Part shown: piece after piece, positions 20,076 through 29,862 of the stretch
Numbering within the stretch: the first letter of the stretch is position 1
How the letters are laid out: every line of letters starts with the position of its first letter
Assembly (NCBI RefSeq): GCF_900090205.1
Contig: NZ_LT607802.1
Coordinates: 1,061,115-1,125,114, forward strand
DNA from: Vogesella sp. LIG4
GTDB lineage: Bacteria > Pseudomonadota > Gammaproteobacteria > Burkholderiales > Chromobacteriaceae
Direction of reading: 5' to 3'
Length of the DNA stretch: 64,000 nucleotides
Program-made: the position numbers and the translations under genes
Notes under the pieces: generated by a model
What the model was told of the DNA's origin: nothing
What the model saw: the letters and a program-made list of their open reading frames with translations, nothing else
Database searches by the model: none

Positions 20076-21482
20076 TTACTTAAACAAGACATTATTTATA
20101 TCACTAGCCATATTCTTTCCAGCCCGATGATCACTGCTAGTTTTAGGAATCGAAAAAGTATAGCGACCATCTCCTTGAAAAACAGCTTTATAGTGCTTTC
20201 CATCCTCAGATATTTCAAATCCCATCTTGGTCAGAGCACCTCGTATTTTACCATCCATATCACGATAGGTCCTCAATAGAGATTTCACCTCCCCTTCAAG
20301 TCGTTGTCTTGTATCTGAGGGAGGGTTTGCCTTGAGAATATCTAACAAGACATGTTGGCGACGGCTTCCTTCGCGGGCAGTTCGACTAGCATCGGCCACT
20401 ACATCAATCACTATATCTCGGATCTCTTGCTCATATAAGTCCTGCTCCTCACCTTGCTGAATGAGCCCTCCTTCAGAAGACTGTTCCAATCCCGATAACC
20501 TACGTACTTCCGCTGTGAGTCGTGCAATTTCATCTTCGGCATCAACAACACGAGTCTGCTTAGCCGTGATCTCGGCGTCAAAAGCATCCATATATGCCTG
20601 TAGCTCGGTAGAACCTGCTGCCTTGAGGCTATCGAACCGCTGTTTTGCAACAGTTTCCTTTAAATAGGCCCAAGTGCAGTTAGTTCGCTGCCGACGATTA
20701 GAAAGTGCAACACGAATATCCTTCGCAATTTTAAGCTCCAACGCACGAGAGTTTCCCAGTGAATCATCATGAAAGTACGCTCGCCGTGCCTCGGAATTAG
20801 GCCAGTAAACACCAACTGCTCCACCATATACATTCCGAAATTTAGTTAGCGCTTTGAGCTTGTATGAGAAAACTCTACTTGGCTCAACAACCACGTGCGC
20901 CATACCAGAAACATATTTTGCTAAATCTATGGGATTAACAAGATAGTTATCCTCAAAGTCAGCACTGACATAAATTATTGGGAGTGTGTTCCTAGCTGTG
21001 CCAAGAATCAGTGCAGCAGCGACAGTTTCTTCGCCAGAAGATAGCAGAAATGGCTGGTCAGTAATTGGGATGTCTCCATCTGTCCCACCCCCAAGCTCTG
21101 TAAGCGCCTGCCGAATAAAGTATGGCTTTTTAGGAGGTGGCAGCCTGGCAGCCGTATTCAATGCCTCACAAAATACCTGCAAGCTCAAAAGATGCCGCTC
21201 AGGCGTCTTGAGAGTAGCGATTGATGTTGTCCATGCTAGGCCAGCATCAGTCCTTTCATATCTTAGCCCTCCGATTTCGGTATCCCCAGATCGAGCATGG
21301 GCTAGCTCGACTCGCTCGTTACCGACTGAGAGCGAACGCTCGCCATTCTCAGGCAGCTCTTGGACTTGAGCCGCTTGGATCTCGGTATGCGGACTCCCTA
21401 CCAACCACTTACATGCAAGATGCATAACATCAACAACTGAGTTTTTCGGATCAATTGGAAACTCTGTAGAGAAATTGGCCAT
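20076..21482 (-). CDS. orphan protein of unknown function in an AT-rich insertion
   Basis: A 468-residue protein that I do not recognise. The N-terminal two thirds contain LLSLQVFCEALNTAARLP and a hydrophobic core LAKYVSGMAHVVVEPSRVF followed by YGGAVGVYWPNSEARRAYF. Residues about 300-345 form a coiled coil (VVDAEDEIARLTAEVRRLSG). The last 60 residues (GFEISEDGKHYKAVFQGDGRYTFSIPKTSSD, in two blocks) look like a HicA/dsRBD-like RNA-binding fold; that is a visual impression. The gene is AT-rich, has no copy of the genome 10-mer, and is flanked by core genes, so it is probably transferred. It stands alone. A stand-alone defence or toxin function is possible but unproven. Confidence 0.7.
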   Translation of the reverse strand: MANFSTEFPIDPKNSVVDVMHLACKWLVGSPHTEIQAAQVQELPENGERSLSVGNERVELAHARSGDTEIGGLRYERTDAGLAWTTSIATLKTPERHLLSLQVFCEALNTAARLPPPKKPYFIRQALTELGGGTDGDIPITDQPFLLSSGEETVAAALILGTARNTLPIIYVSADFEDNYLVNPIDLAKYVSGMAHVVVEPSRVFSYKLKALTKFRNVYGGAVGVYWPNSEARRAYFHDDSLGNSRALELKIAKDIRVALSNRRQRTNCTWAYLKETVAKQRFDSLKAAGSTELQAYMDAFDAEITAKQTRVVDAEDEIARLTAEVRRLSGLEQSSEGGLIQQGEEQDLYEQEIRDIVIDVVADASRTAREGSRRQHVLLDILKANPPSDTRQRLEGEVKSLLRTYRDMDGKIRGALTKMGFEISEDGKHYKAVFQGDGRYTFSIPKTSSDHRAGKNMASDINNVLFK

Positions 21483-21582
21483 ATTTTGGTGTCAGTATGG
21501 GGAACCAAGAAAGCAGGTCTTTCATTAGACATGCAAAAATTCACATAAGATGCACCTGAAATAATATCGATAAACATAAAAA

Positions 21583-21608
21583 AAGGGCAAGCCGTAAGGC
21601 TTGCCCTT
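21583..21608 (-). terminator. terminator of the pyruvate dehydrogenase operon
   Basis: Stem AAGGGCAAGCC (21583-21593) and GGCTTGCCCTT (21598-21608) with loop GTAA. Read leftward it is followed by a run TTTTTTTATG, so it ends aceE-aceF-lpdA transcription. Confidence 0.9.
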
Positions 21609-21619
21609 GTCGTCTGCGC

Positions 21620-21639
21620 TGCGGCCAACGTTGGCCGCA
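21620..21639. repeat. perfect 20-bp palindrome of two 10-mers
   Basis: TGCGGCCAACGTTGGCCGCA: one forward and one reverse copy of the genome word joined head to head, between the lpdA stop and its terminator. Confidence 0.9.
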
Positions 21640-21649
21640 GGCCAGCTGA

Positions 21650-23425
21650 TTACTTCTTGCGCTGCGGCGGCAGGTCGGTGCAGCTGCCGTGCGCCACTTC
21701 GGCGGCCATGCCGATGCTTTCGCCCAGGGTGGGGTGAGCATGGATGGTCTTGCCGATGTCGGTGGCGTCGCAGCCCATTTCCACCGCCAGGCAGATTTCG
21801 CCCAGCATGTCGCCAGCGTGGGTGCCGACGATGGCGCCGCCGATCACCTGATGCGTCTCGGCATCGAAGATCAGCTTGGTGAAGCCTTCGTCACGGCCGT
21901 TGGCGATGGCGCGGCCGGAGGCGGCCCACGGGAACACCGATTTCTCGATCTTGATGCCGTCGCGCTTGGCCTGTTCCTCGGTTACGCCTACCCAGGCTAC
22001 TTCCGGGTCGGTGTAGGCCACGCCCGGAATCACGCGGGCGTCGAAGTAGGATTTGCCGCCGGCGCAGTTTTCCGCCGCCACGTGCGCCTCGTGTACCGCC
22101 TTGTGGGCCAGCATCGGCTGGCCGACGATGTCGCCGATGGCGTAGATGTGCGGCACGTTGGTGCGCTGCTGCTTGTCCACTTCGATGAAGCCGCGGTCGG
22201 TCACCGCCACACCGGCGTTTTCGGCGCTGATCAGCTTGCCGTTCGGCGCGCGGCCAGCGGCTACCAGTACCAGGTCGTAGCGCTGCGGCTCGGCCGGGGC
22301 CTTGGCACCTTCGAAGGTGACGTAGATGCCGTCTTCACGGGCATCCACTGCCACGGTCTTGGTGCTGGTCATGATGTTGTCGAAGCGGTGGGCGTTCATC
22401 TTTTCCCACACCTTCACCAGGTCGCGGTCGGCGCCCTGCATCAGCCCGTCCAGCATCTCCACCACGTCCAGGCGCGCGCCCAGGGTGGAGTACACGGTGC
22501 CCATTTCCAGGCCGATGATGCCGCCGCCGATGATCAGCATTTTCTTCGGCACGGCCTTCAGTTCCAGCGCGCCGGTGGAATCGACGATGCGCGGGTCCTG
22601 CGGGATGAACGGCAGGTTCACCACGCGGCTGCCAGCAGCGATGATGGCGTTGCTGAACTTGATCACCTGCTTGGCGCCGGTCTTGGCTTGTCCCGCGCCT
22701 TCGGTGGTTTCCACCTGCAGGTGATGCGGGTCGAGGAAGCTGCCCACGCCACGTACCACTTGCACCTTGCGTGCCTTGGCCATGCCGGCCAGGCCACCGG
22801 TGAGCTTGCCGATCACCTTTTCCTTGTAGCCGCGCAGCATGTCGATATCGATTTCCGGCTCGGCGTACTTGATACCGTTGGCCGCAAGGTGTTTCACCTC
22901 GTCGATTACCGCAGCGTTGTGCAGCAGCGCCTTGGACGGGATGCAGCCCACGTTCAGGCACACGCCGCCCAGGGTGGCGTAGCGCTCTACCAGCACCACT
23001 TTCAGGCCCAGGTCGGCTGCGCGGAAGGCGGCGGAGTAGCCGCCGGGGCCGGCGCCCAGCACCAGCACGTCGCATTCGATGTCGGCGCCGCCGCTGTGGC
23101 TGGCGGCCTGCGGCGCGGCTACCGGGGCAGCTTGCGGTGCTGCTGCGGCCGGGGCTGCTGCTGCGGGTGCCGGCGCGGCTGCGCCGGCAGCTTCGATGAC
23201 CACGATCACGTCGCCTTCGGACACCTTGCCACCTACGGCGGTGCGTACTTCCTTCACCACGCCGGCGGCTTCCGCCGGTACTTCCATGGTGGCCTTGTCG
23301 GTTTCCAGGGTGATGAGGCTGGCTTCCTTCTCCACCACGTCGCCCGGCTTCACGAACACTTCGATCACGTCCACGTTGCTGTGGCCGCCGATGTCCGGCA
23401 CTTTCAGTTCAATCAGATTGCTCAT
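21650..23425 (-). CDS. lpdA: dihydrolipoyl dehydrogenase (E3) with N-terminal lipoyl domain
   Basis: A 591-residue E3. Residues about 1-80 are a lipoyl domain with [11 protein letters not shown] (lipoylated lysine), then an alanine/proline linker (about 85-115), then the flavoprotein core: FAD site [13 protein letters not shown], redox disulfide [18 protein letters not shown] site and the C-terminal HAHPTLGES with the catalytic histidine. It reoxidises dihydrolipoamide on E2. The fused lipoyl domain is a known feature of E3 in Neisseriales and some other betaproteobacteria. The start [14 protein letters not shown] is the same as in aceF. It is the last gene of the operon; a 10-mer copy lies at 22877. 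Confidence 0.97.
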   Translation of the reverse strand: MSNLIELKVPDIGGHSNVDVIEVFVKPGDVVEKEASLITLETDKATMEVPAEAAGVVKEVRTAVGGKVSEGDVIVVIEAAGAAAPAPAAAAPAAAAPQAAPVAAPQAASHSGGADIECDVLVLGAGPGGYSAAFRAADLGLKVVLVERYATLGGVCLNVGCIPSKALLHNAAVIDEVKHLAANGIKYAEPEIDIDMLRGYKEKVIGKLTGGLAGMAKARKVQVVRGVGSFLDPHHLQVETTEGAGQAKTGAKQVIKFSNAIIAAGSRVVNLPFIPQDPRIVDSTGALELKAVPKKMLIIGGGIIGLEMGTVYSTLGARLDVVEMLDGLMQGADRDLVKVWEKMNAHRFDNIMTSTKTVAVDAREDGIYVTFEGAKAPAEPQRYDLVLVAAGRAPNGKLISAENAGVAVTDRGFIEVDKQQRTNVPHIYAIGDIVGQPMLAHKAVHEAHVAAENCAGGKSYFDARVIPGVAYTDPEVAWVGVTEEQAKRDGIKIEKSVFPWAASGRAIANGRDEGFTKLIFDAETHQVIGGAIVGTHAGDMLGEICLAVEMGCDATDIGKTIHAHPTLGESIGMAAEVAHGSCTDLPPQRKK

Positions 23426-23442
23426 GGTTTTCCATCCGCAAT

Positions 23443-23518
23443 GTAGGGCGGGTTGGCCGCAGGCCATACCCGCCACAAATCTGCGCGCGGGTATCGCCTG
23501 GCGGCGAACCCGCCCTAC
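23443..23518. repeat. GTAGGGCGG-ended palindromic element, copy 1 (aceF-lpdA gap)
   Basis: A 76-bp element with 12-bp terminal inverted repeats GTAGGGCGGGTT (23443-23454) and AACCCGCCCTAC (23507-23518). Inside is a second inverted pair around ATACCCGC/GCGGGTAT. It fills almost the whole gap between aceF and lpdA and includes a GTTGGCCGCA copy (23452). It could form a long hairpin in the operon mRNA. It is closely similar to copy 2 (25203-25279). Confidence 0.85.
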
Positions 23519-23525
23519 CGTTGAA

Positions 23526-25187
23526 TTACAGGATCAGGCGACGCACGTCGGACAGCAGCTTGCCCAGGTACACGGTGAAGCGGGCGGCAGCGGCACCGTC
23601 GATCACGCGGTGGTCGAAGGACAGGCTCAGCGGGCACATCAGGCGCGGTGCGAATTCCTTACCGTTCCATACCGGCTTGATCTGGCTCTTGCACACGCCG
23701 AGGATGGCCACTTCCGGCGCATTCACGATCGGAGTGAAGCTGGTACCGCCAATGCCGCCCAGGCTGGAGATGGTGAAGGTGGCGCCCTGCATGTCGGTAG
23801 GCTTGAGCTTGCCGTCACGCGCCAGCGCGGACAGCTCGGTCAGTTCCTGGGCGATCTGCTTGATGCCCTTCTGATCCACGTTCTTGATCACCGGTACCAC
23901 CAGGCCGTTCGGCGTGTCGGCGGCAAAGCCGATGTGGTAGTACTGCTTGAGCACCAGGTTGTCGCCGTCCAGCGAGCTGTTGAACGCCGGGAAGGCTTTC
24001 AGCGCCTCGGCGGCGGCCTTGATGATGAAGGCCAGCGGGCTGATCTTGAGGCCGGATTTCTCCCATTCCTTGCCTACCAGCTTGCGGAAGTCTTCCAGCT
24101 CGGTGATGTCGCACTCGTCATTGAAGGTGACGTGCGGGATCATCACCCAGTTGCGGCTGAGGTTGGCACCGGAAATCTTCTGGATGCGCGACAGCGGCTT
24201 GGTTTCGATCGGGCCGAATTTGGCGAAGTCCACCTTCGGCCACGGCAGCAGGTCCAGACCCACGCCGGAACCGGCCGGGGCGGCCGCCGGGGCCAGCGCC
24301 GCCGGGTTCTGCATCACGGCCTTCACGAAGCCCTTCACGTCGCCCTCGACGATACGGCCCTTGCGGCCGGAGCCTTTCACCTTGGACAGGTCCACGCCCA
24401 GTTCGCGCGCCAGCTTGCGTGCCGACGGGCCGGCATGGGCCGTGGCAAAGCCGGCTTCGTTGAAGGCGGCGGCCACGGCAGCTGCTACCGGGGCAACGGC
24501 CGGCGCGGCAGCAGGAGCCGGAGCAGCAGCAACCGGGGCAGGTGCGGCAGCTACCGGAGCGGGAGCAGCGGCCGGGGCAGCAGCGGCGCCAGCGCCTTCC
24601 ACCACCACGATCAGCTCGCCTTCGCTGATCTTGTCGCCCACTTTTACTTTTACTTCCACCACGCGACCGGCGGCGGTAGCCGGCACTTCCATGGTGGCCT
24701 TGTCGGTTTCCAGGGTGATCAGGCTGTCGTCCAGCTTGATCTCGTCACCCACTTTCACCGCTACCTCGATCACGTCCACACCGCTGTGGCCGCCGATGTC
24801 CGGCACGCGGATTTCGCTGCGGCCAACGTTGGCCGCAGCCGCCGGGGCAGCCGGAGCCGGGGCACTGGCTACCGCAGCCGGCGCGGCGGCAGGCGCAGCT
24901 GCCGGAGCAGGCGCCGCAGCAGCCGGGGCCGGTGCCGCAGCGCTGGCACCCACTTCGATGATGGCGATCACGTCGCCTTCGGAAATCTTGCCACCCAGTA
25001 CCGCACGCACTTCTTTCACCACGCCGGCGGCTTCCGCCGGTACTTCCATGGTGGCCTTGTCGGTTTCCAGGGTGATCAGGGAGTCATCCACCGCCACGCT
25101 CTGGCCGGGCTGGATGAACACTTCGATGATGTCTACGTTGCTGTGACCGCCGATGTCGGGCACTTTCAGTTCGATCAGATTGCTCAT
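23526..25187 (-). CDS. aceF: pyruvate dehydrogenase E2, dihydrolipoamide acetyltransferase
   Basis: A 553-residue E2 core protein. Two lipoyl domains (about 1-80 and 120-200) each carry [11 protein letters not shown] with the lipoylated lysine. They are joined by alanine/proline/valine-rich flexible linkers. Then come the E1/E3-binding domain ([20 protein letters not shown]) and the acetyltransferase domain ending with the catalytic [10 protein letters not shown]. It transfers acetyl groups to CoA. The first linker contains the peptide AANVGRS, encoded by a perfect 20-bp palindrome of the genome 10-mer (24818-24837). Repeat elements lie on both sides of the gene. Confidence 0.98.
   Translation of the reverse strand: MSNLIELKVPDIGGHSNVDIIEVFIQPGQSVAVDDSLITLETDKATMEVPAEAAGVVKEVRAVLGGKISEGDVIAIIEVGASAAAPAPAAAAPAPAAAPAAAPAAVASAPAPAAPAAAANVGRSEIRVPDIGGHSGVDVIEVAVKVGDEIKLDDSLITLETDKATMEVPATAAGRVVEVKVKVGDKISEGELIVVVEGAGAAAAPAAAPAPVAAAPAPVAAAPAPAAAPAVAPVAAAVAAAFNEAGFATAHAGPSARKLARELGVDLSKVKGSGRKGRIVEGDVKGFVKAVMQNPAALAPAAAPAGSGVGLDLLPWPKVDFAKFGPIETKPLSRIQKISGANLSRNWVMIPHVTFNDECDITELEDFRKLVGKEWEKSGLKISPLAFIIKAAAEALKAFPAFNSSLDGDNLVLKQYYHIGFAADTPNGLVVPVIKNVDQKGIKQIAQELTELSALARDGKLKPTDMQGATFTISSLGGIGGTSFTPIVNAPEVAILGVCKSQIKPVWNGKEFAPRLMCPLSLSFDHRVIDGAAAARFTVYLGKLLSDVRRLIL
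24818..24837. repeat. 20-bp 10-mer palindrome inside aceF
   Basis: TGCGGCCAACGTTGGCCGCA, a head-to-head pair of the genome word, located in the flexible linker before the second lipoyl domain, where it encodes AANVGR. The same sequence and peptide occur in the unrelated M48 gene at 57418. Confidence 0.9.
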
Positions 25188-25202
25188 GGCTTTCTATCCG
25201 CT

Positions 25203-25279
25203 GTAGGGCGGGTTGGCCGCACGGCCATACCCGCCTCGAATCTGCGCGCGGGTATGGCCTGATGGCCAACCCGCCCTAC
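25203..25279. repeat. GTAGGGCGG-ended palindromic element, copy 2 (aceE-aceF gap)
   Basis: A 77-bp element with termini GTAGGGCGGGTT (25203-25214) and AACCCGCCCTAC (25268-25279) and an internal hairpin ATACCCGC/GCGGGTAT. It carries GTTGGCCGCA at 25212. It fills the aceE-aceF gap just as copy 1 fills the aceF-lpdA gap. Confidence 0.85.
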
Positions 25280-25287
25280 GTTGCCGC

Positions 25288-27951
25288 TTATACTTTCCAG
25301 CTCGGCAGCTTGTTCAGGTCGATGCCGTACTTGGCGATGGCTTCGGCTACCTTGGCAGCCTCTACCTTGCCTTCGCGAGCCAGGGCGGACAGCGCCGACA
25401 CGGCCACGTAGTAACGGTTCACTTCGAAGAACTCGCGCAGCTTGGCGCGGCTGTCGGAGCGGCCAAAGCCGTCGGTGCCCAGCACCACGTAACGGCCTGG
25501 CACGTATTCGCGGATCTGGTCAGCGTAGTTGCGGATGTAGTCGGTAGCGGCAACCACCGGGCCGCTACGGCCAGCCAGCTGCTGCTCGACGAAGGACTGG
25601 CGCTGCGCGCCCACCGGGTTCAGCAGGTTGTGGCGGGCGGCTTCCATGCCGTCGCGACGCAGCTGGTTGAAGGAGGTCACGCTCCAGATGTCGGAAGCGA
25701 TGCCGAAGTCGTTGCGCAGCAGGTCGGCGGCGGCAATCACTTCGCGCAGGATGGTGCCGGAGCCCATCAGCTGCACTTTCACCGCGGCGTCGCCGCCATC
25801 CTTCAGCAGGTACATACCCTTGAGAATGCCCTCTTCGGCGCCTTGCGGCATGGCCGGGTGGGTGTAGTTCTCGTTCATCAGGGTGATGTAGTAGAACACG
25901 TCTTCCTGCTCGACATACATGCGGCGCAGGCCGTCCTGCAGGATCACCGCCAGCTCGTAGGCGTAGGTCGGGTCGTAGCTGATGCAGTTCGGGATCAGGC
26001 CGGCCTGGATGTGGCTGTGGCCGTCTTCGTGCTGCAGGCCTTCACCGTTCAGGGTGGTGCGGCCGGCGGTGCCGCCCAGCATGAAGCCGCGGGCGCGCAT
26101 GTCGCCGGCTGCCCAGGCCAGATCGCCCACGCGCTGGAAACCGAACATCGAGTAGTAGATGTAGAACGGAATCATCGGGATGCCATGGTTGGCATAGCTG
26201 GTGGCCGCGGCGATCCACGACGACATTGCGCCCGGCTCGTTGATGCCTTCCTGCAGCATCTGGCCATCCTTGGATTCCTTGTAGAACATCAGCTGGTCGG
26301 CATCCTGCGGTACGTAGTTCTGACCCTGGGTGGACCAGATGCCGTACTGGCGGAACATGCCTTCCATACCGAAGGTGCGGGATTCGTCCGGCACGATCGG
26401 CACGATCTGCTTACCGATGTTCTTGTCCTTCAGCAGGATGCCCAGCTGACGCACGAAGGCCATGGTGGTGGAGAACTCGCGCTCGCCGGAATCGGAGAAC
26501 TGGCTGTCGAACACATGCAGGCCCGGCACCGCCAGCGGCGCCTTCACCGGCTTGCGTGCCGGCAGGTAGCCACCCAGGGCAGCGCGGCGTTCGCGCATGT
26601 ATTTCATTTCCGGGCTGTCTTCCGCCGGCTTGTAGTACGGTACTTTTTCCAGGTCCTCGTCGGATACCGGAATGGCGAAGCGGTCGCGGAACTTGCGCAG
26701 GTTTTCCAGCGCCATCTTCTTGGCCTGGTGTGCCACGTTCTGCGCCTCGCCGGAGGAGCCCATGCCGTAACCCTTGATGGTCTTGGCCAGGATCACGGTC
26801 GGACGGCCGTTGGCGTTGTGGGTAGCCTGGTAGTAGGCGGCGTACACCTTGTGCGGGTCATGGCCGCCACGGTTCAGTGCCCAGATCTCCTCGTCGGACA
26901 TATTGGCCACCATCTCGCGCAGCTCCGGGTACTTGCCGAAGAAGTGCTCGCGCACGTAGGCGCCGTCCTTGGACTTGAAGGTCTGGTAGTCGCCGTCCAC
27001 GCACTCGTCCATGCGCTTCTTCAGCAGGCCCTTGGTATCCATGGCCAAGAGCGGGTCCCAGCGGCTGCCCCATACCACTTTCAGCACGTTCCAGCCGGAG
27101 CCGCGGAAGTCGCCTTCCAGTTCCTGGATGATCTTGCCGTTGCCGCGTACCGGGCCGTCCAGACGCTGCAGGTTGCAGTTGATCACGAACACCAGGTTGT
27201 CGAGGCCTTCACGCGCGGCCATGGAGATGGCGCCCAGGGATTCCGGCTCGTCCATCTCGCCGTCGCCGCAGAAGCACCACACCTTGCGGCCCGGGGTCTT
27301 GGCCAGGCCACGGCTTTCCAGGTACTTCAGGAAGCGGGCCTGGTAGATGGCCATCAGCGGGCCCAGGCCCATGGATACGGTGGGGAACTGCCAGAAGTCC
27401 GGCATCAGCCACGGGTGCGGGTAGGAGGACAGGCCGCCGCCGTCCACTTCCTGGCGGAAGCTGTCCATCTGTTGTTCGCTGATGCGGCCTTCCAGGAAGG
27501 CGCGGGAGTACACGCCCGGCGCAATGTGGCCCTGGAAGTACACCAGATCGCCTTCCTGCTCGTCGTTGTGGGCACGCCAGAAGTGGTTGAAGCCTACGTC
27601 GTACAGGGTGGCGGAGGACTGGAACGACGCGATGTGGCCGCCCAGTTCCAGGTCTTTCTTGCCGGCGCGCAGCACCATGGCCATGGCGTTCCAGCGGTTG
27701 ATCGAGCGGATGCGATGCTCCAGCTCGTGGTTGCCCGGAGACTTCTGCTCCTTGCCCACCGGGATGGTGTTCTGATAGGCGGTGGTGGCTTCGAACGGCA
27801 GGTGGGCACCGCGACGGCGGGTGCGCTCTACCATTTTCTCCAGCAGGTAATGGGCGCGCTCGGCACCGTCATTGTCCAGTACCGACTCGACTGCCTCGGT
27901 CCATTCCTGCGTTTCAATCGGATCGATATCGTCAGGGTAGATTGCTGCCAT
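25288..27951 (-). CDS. aceE: pyruvate dehydrogenase E1 component (homodimeric)
   Basis: An 887-residue AceE, the thiamine-diphosphate enzyme that decarboxylates pyruvate and hands the acetyl group to E2 lipoyl domains. The ThDP motif GDGEMDEPES followed by VFVINCNLQRLDGPVRGN is clear, and the length matches the E. coli type (887). The N-terminus DIDPIETQEWTEAVESVL is typical. It is the first gene of the aceE-aceF-lpdA operon. AGGA in GTGAGGATGTGAG precedes the start, and a promoter with perfect TATAAT lies about 100 bases upstream. No copy of the genome 10-mer is found in this 2.7-kb gene. Confidence 0.98.
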   Translation of the reverse strand: MAAIYPDDIDPIETQEWTEAVESVLDNDGAERAHYLLEKMVERTRRRGAHLPFEATTAYQNTIPVGKEQKSPGNHELEHRIRSINRWNAMAMVLRAGKKDLELGGHIASFQSSATLYDVGFNHFWRAHNDEQEGDLVYFQGHIAPGVYSRAFLEGRISEQQMDSFRQEVDGGGLSSYPHPWLMPDFWQFPTVSMGLGPLMAIYQARFLKYLESRGLAKTPGRKVWCFCGDGEMDEPESLGAISMAAREGLDNLVFVINCNLQRLDGPVRGNGKIIQELEGDFRGSGWNVLKVVWGSRWDPLLAMDTKGLLKKRMDECVDGDYQTFKSKDGAYVREHFFGKYPELREMVANMSDEEIWALNRGGHDPHKVYAAYYQATHNANGRPTVILAKTIKGYGMGSSGEAQNVAHQAKKMALENLRKFRDRFAIPVSDEDLEKVPYYKPAEDSPEMKYMRERRAALGGYLPARKPVKAPLAVPGLHVFDSQFSDSGEREFSTTMAFVRQLGILLKDKNIGKQIVPIVPDESRTFGMEGMFRQYGIWSTQGQNYVPQDADQLMFYKESKDGQMLQEGINEPGAMSSWIAAATSYANHGIPMIPFYIYYSMFGFQRVGDLAWAAGDMRARGFMLGGTAGRTTLNGEGLQHEDGHSHIQAGLIPNCISYDPTYAYELAVILQDGLRRMYVEQEDVFYYITLMNENYTHPAMPQGAEEGILKGMYLLKDGGDAAVKVQLMGSGTILREVIAAADLLRNDFGIASDIWSVTSFNQLRRDGMEAARHNLLNPVGAQRQSFVEQQLAGRSGPVVAATDYIRNYADQIREYVPGRYVVLGTDGFGRSDSRAKLREFFEVNRYYVAVSALSALAREGKVEAAKVAEAIAKYGIDLNKLPSWKV

Positions 27952-28317
27952 CTCACATCCTCACTGTTATTTTCCGAACCGCCCCGATAGGGAGGGTCAG
28001 GCTGACATACGTCGAAGCCCCGGTGGAGGCTCCCTTAACTGCACGCGATTATAATCGAACAAAACCGCAAAAAATTTTTGCGAAAACGAAAACATTCTTA
28101 CACGCGGCAAAGTGTATAGCCTGCCAGTTTCGAGACGGAATAGCCAATTAGGGTTTTCGCTCGAAAACAGCTTTAAATTCATGGATATTGCGGCGCAGCA
28201 TGTTGTTTTTTTGCGATACGCCAAGGCCGGCCGGCATGCGGGGATGCCAGCCGTATCAGACAGCAAGAAGCACACTACCGGGGCTTGCATCGTAGTGACG
28301 GCACTACGCGGCCAGGC
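27952..28317 (-). promoter_or_regulatory. aceE promoter region with palindromes
   Basis: This 366-base gap drives the pyruvate dehydrogenase operon leftward. The -10 is TATAAT (plus-strand 28048-28053). Just upstream, where a -35 would be, lies an AT-rich palindrome with arms CGCAAAAA and TTTTTGCG (28066-28082). Further up is a second inverted repeat, GTTTTCG-CT-CGAAAAC (28153-28168). Either may be an operator; neither resembles the PdhR site. The rest (about 28170-28317), downstream of the bepA-like gene, holds no gene that I can support. Confidence 0.6.
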
Positions 28318-29775
28318 TCAACGCTTGTCGTCGCCCTGCCCCGGTTTCAGCTTAGTGCCAATTTCGCGCAGCCGCGCCTCGATGGAAGAGCGCAGATAGA
28401 AATCGTCGCCCGGCGCCTGGGTGGCCAGCTGGTATTGAACACGCGCGGATTCGAACTTTTGTTCGAAAAAGAACGCATTACCGAGTGCAGCGTGGTAGCG
28501 CAGCGAGTCGGCCTCGCCATAGCTGCGCGCCGCCAGCCGCCACAGCTGCGGGCTGTCCTGGTAACGCGCCAGCGCCGCGTCGATGGCCTGGCGCGCCTCG
28601 GCCTGGCGGTTGCTCTGCAGCAGGGCGTCGATCAGCTCCAGCCGCAGCGCGCGACGCGACGGGAACACCGCCAGCGCCTGCTGCAGGGTCTGCACTTCCT
28701 GCGCCGGCTGGCCGGCGGCACGCTGCAGCTCGGCCTCCAGCAGCAGTAGCGACGGGTGCGCCGGCAGCGCCGCCTTTACCTGTGGCCACAGCGCCTGCGC
28801 CTCCTTCAGGTTGCCGTGCGCCAGCTGCGCGCGCAGCAGGCCATACAGCATGGCGCCGCGGTTGAGATAGCGGCGGCTGGTGAGTGCAGTGCTGTAGAAC
28901 GGCAGCACTTCGTCAGCGCTCAGGGTGGCCACGCGCAGCTTTTCGCGCATCAGCAGGTAGTCCAGGCTGTCCAGCCGCATCTTCAGCGGGTAGCTCTGTG
29001 CCCGCGCCTGGCTTTCGCTCAGGCGCTCCACCGTCAGCGGGTGGGTGCGCAGGAAGCCGAAGGCGTTGTTGTCGTTATGGCGCTGCGACTGCTGCAGGCG
29101 CTCGAAAAACAGCGGCATGTTGCGCGGGTCGAAACCGGCGCCGGCCAGGTACTGCATGCCCATGCGGTCCGCCTCGCGCTCGAAGTCGCGGCTATAGGAC
29201 AGCTGCTGGCTGACGCCCAGCCCGACGCCGGCGTTGAGCGCGCCCACCGCCATATCGCTGTTGCCGCTGCGCGAGCCGGCCACGATGCCGGCCAGGATCG
29301 CCGCCCACAGCCACAGCTGGTTCTGGCTGCTGCTCTGGTACATGCGCGCCAGGTGGCGCTGGGTGACGTGGGCGGTTTCGTGCGCCAGCACCGACGCCAG
29401 CTCGCCCTCGCTCTGCGTGGCCGTCACCAGGCCGCTGTGCACGCCGATCACCCCGCCCGGCAGGGCAAAGGCGTTGATGCTGGCATCGCGCACCACGAAA
29501 TAGCTGATCGGTAGCGGCGTAGGCTGTGCCGCGGCCACCAGCGAGCCGCCCAGGTCGTTGAGGTAGTCGTTGATCTCGGCATCGTCGATCACGTCGCCAT
29601 CGTCCTGCAGCGAGCGCTGGATGTCGCGGCCGATGCGGCTTTCCTCGGCCAGCGGCACGGCGGATTCCGCCACCGTACCGAGGTTGGGCAGGTTGTCGCT
29701 GGCCAGCGGGGCGCTGGCCGGCCAGGCCACCAGCACGGCGGCAAGCAGGGACGTGAGTCGGGTATGAGCGTTCAT
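28318..29775 (-). CDS. bepA: M48 family metalloprotease, BepA-like, with TPR repeats
   Basis: A 485-residue periplasmic protein. The signal peptide spans about 1-25 (LLAAVLVAWPASAPLA). The zinc motif HETAH (HExxH) is near residue 133, preceded by NAFALPGGVIGVHSGL, both typical of M48. The second half holds TPR-like helices (LLLLEAELQRAAGQPAQEV, REALAR-type repeats). BepA (YfgC) helps assemble or degrade LptD and outer-membrane proteins. It is upstream of aceE on the same strand but separated by a 366-base promoter region. Confidence 0.9.
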   Translation of the reverse strand: MNAHTRLTSLLAAVLVAWPASAPLASDNLPNLGTVAESAVPLAEESRIGRDIQRSLQDDGDVIDDAEINDYLNDLGGSLVAAAQPTPLPISYFVVRDASINAFALPGGVIGVHSGLVTATQSEGELASVLAHETAHVTQRHLARMYQSSSQNQLWLWAAILAGIVAGSRSGNSDMAVGALNAGVGLGVSQQLSYSRDFEREADRMGMQYLAGAGFDPRNMPLFFERLQQSQRHNDNNAFGFLRTHPLTVERLSESQARAQSYPLKMRLDSLDYLLMREKLRVATLSADEVLPFYSTALTSRRYLNRGAMLYGLLRAQLAHGNLKEAQALWPQVKAALPAHPSLLLLEAELQRAAGQPAQEVQTLQQALAVFPSRRALRLELIDALLQSNRQAEARQAIDAALARYQDSPQLWRLAARSYGEADSLRYHAALGNAFFFEQKFESARVQYQLATQAPGDDFYLRSSIEARLREIGTKLKPGQGDDKR

Positions 29776-29862
29776 GGCGGCTATGATAGCCAGTTAGCGG
29801 CGAAGTCCGCTGCGCTAGTTTGTGTGGATTTGTGTTGACCCAGGTTCTGCCGGCACAGACGG

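Noticed and set aside
28112..28399. A 95-codon frame in the aceE upstream region
   Set aside because: Overlaps the end of the bepA-like gene and promoter DNA; no family resemblance or ribosome site.
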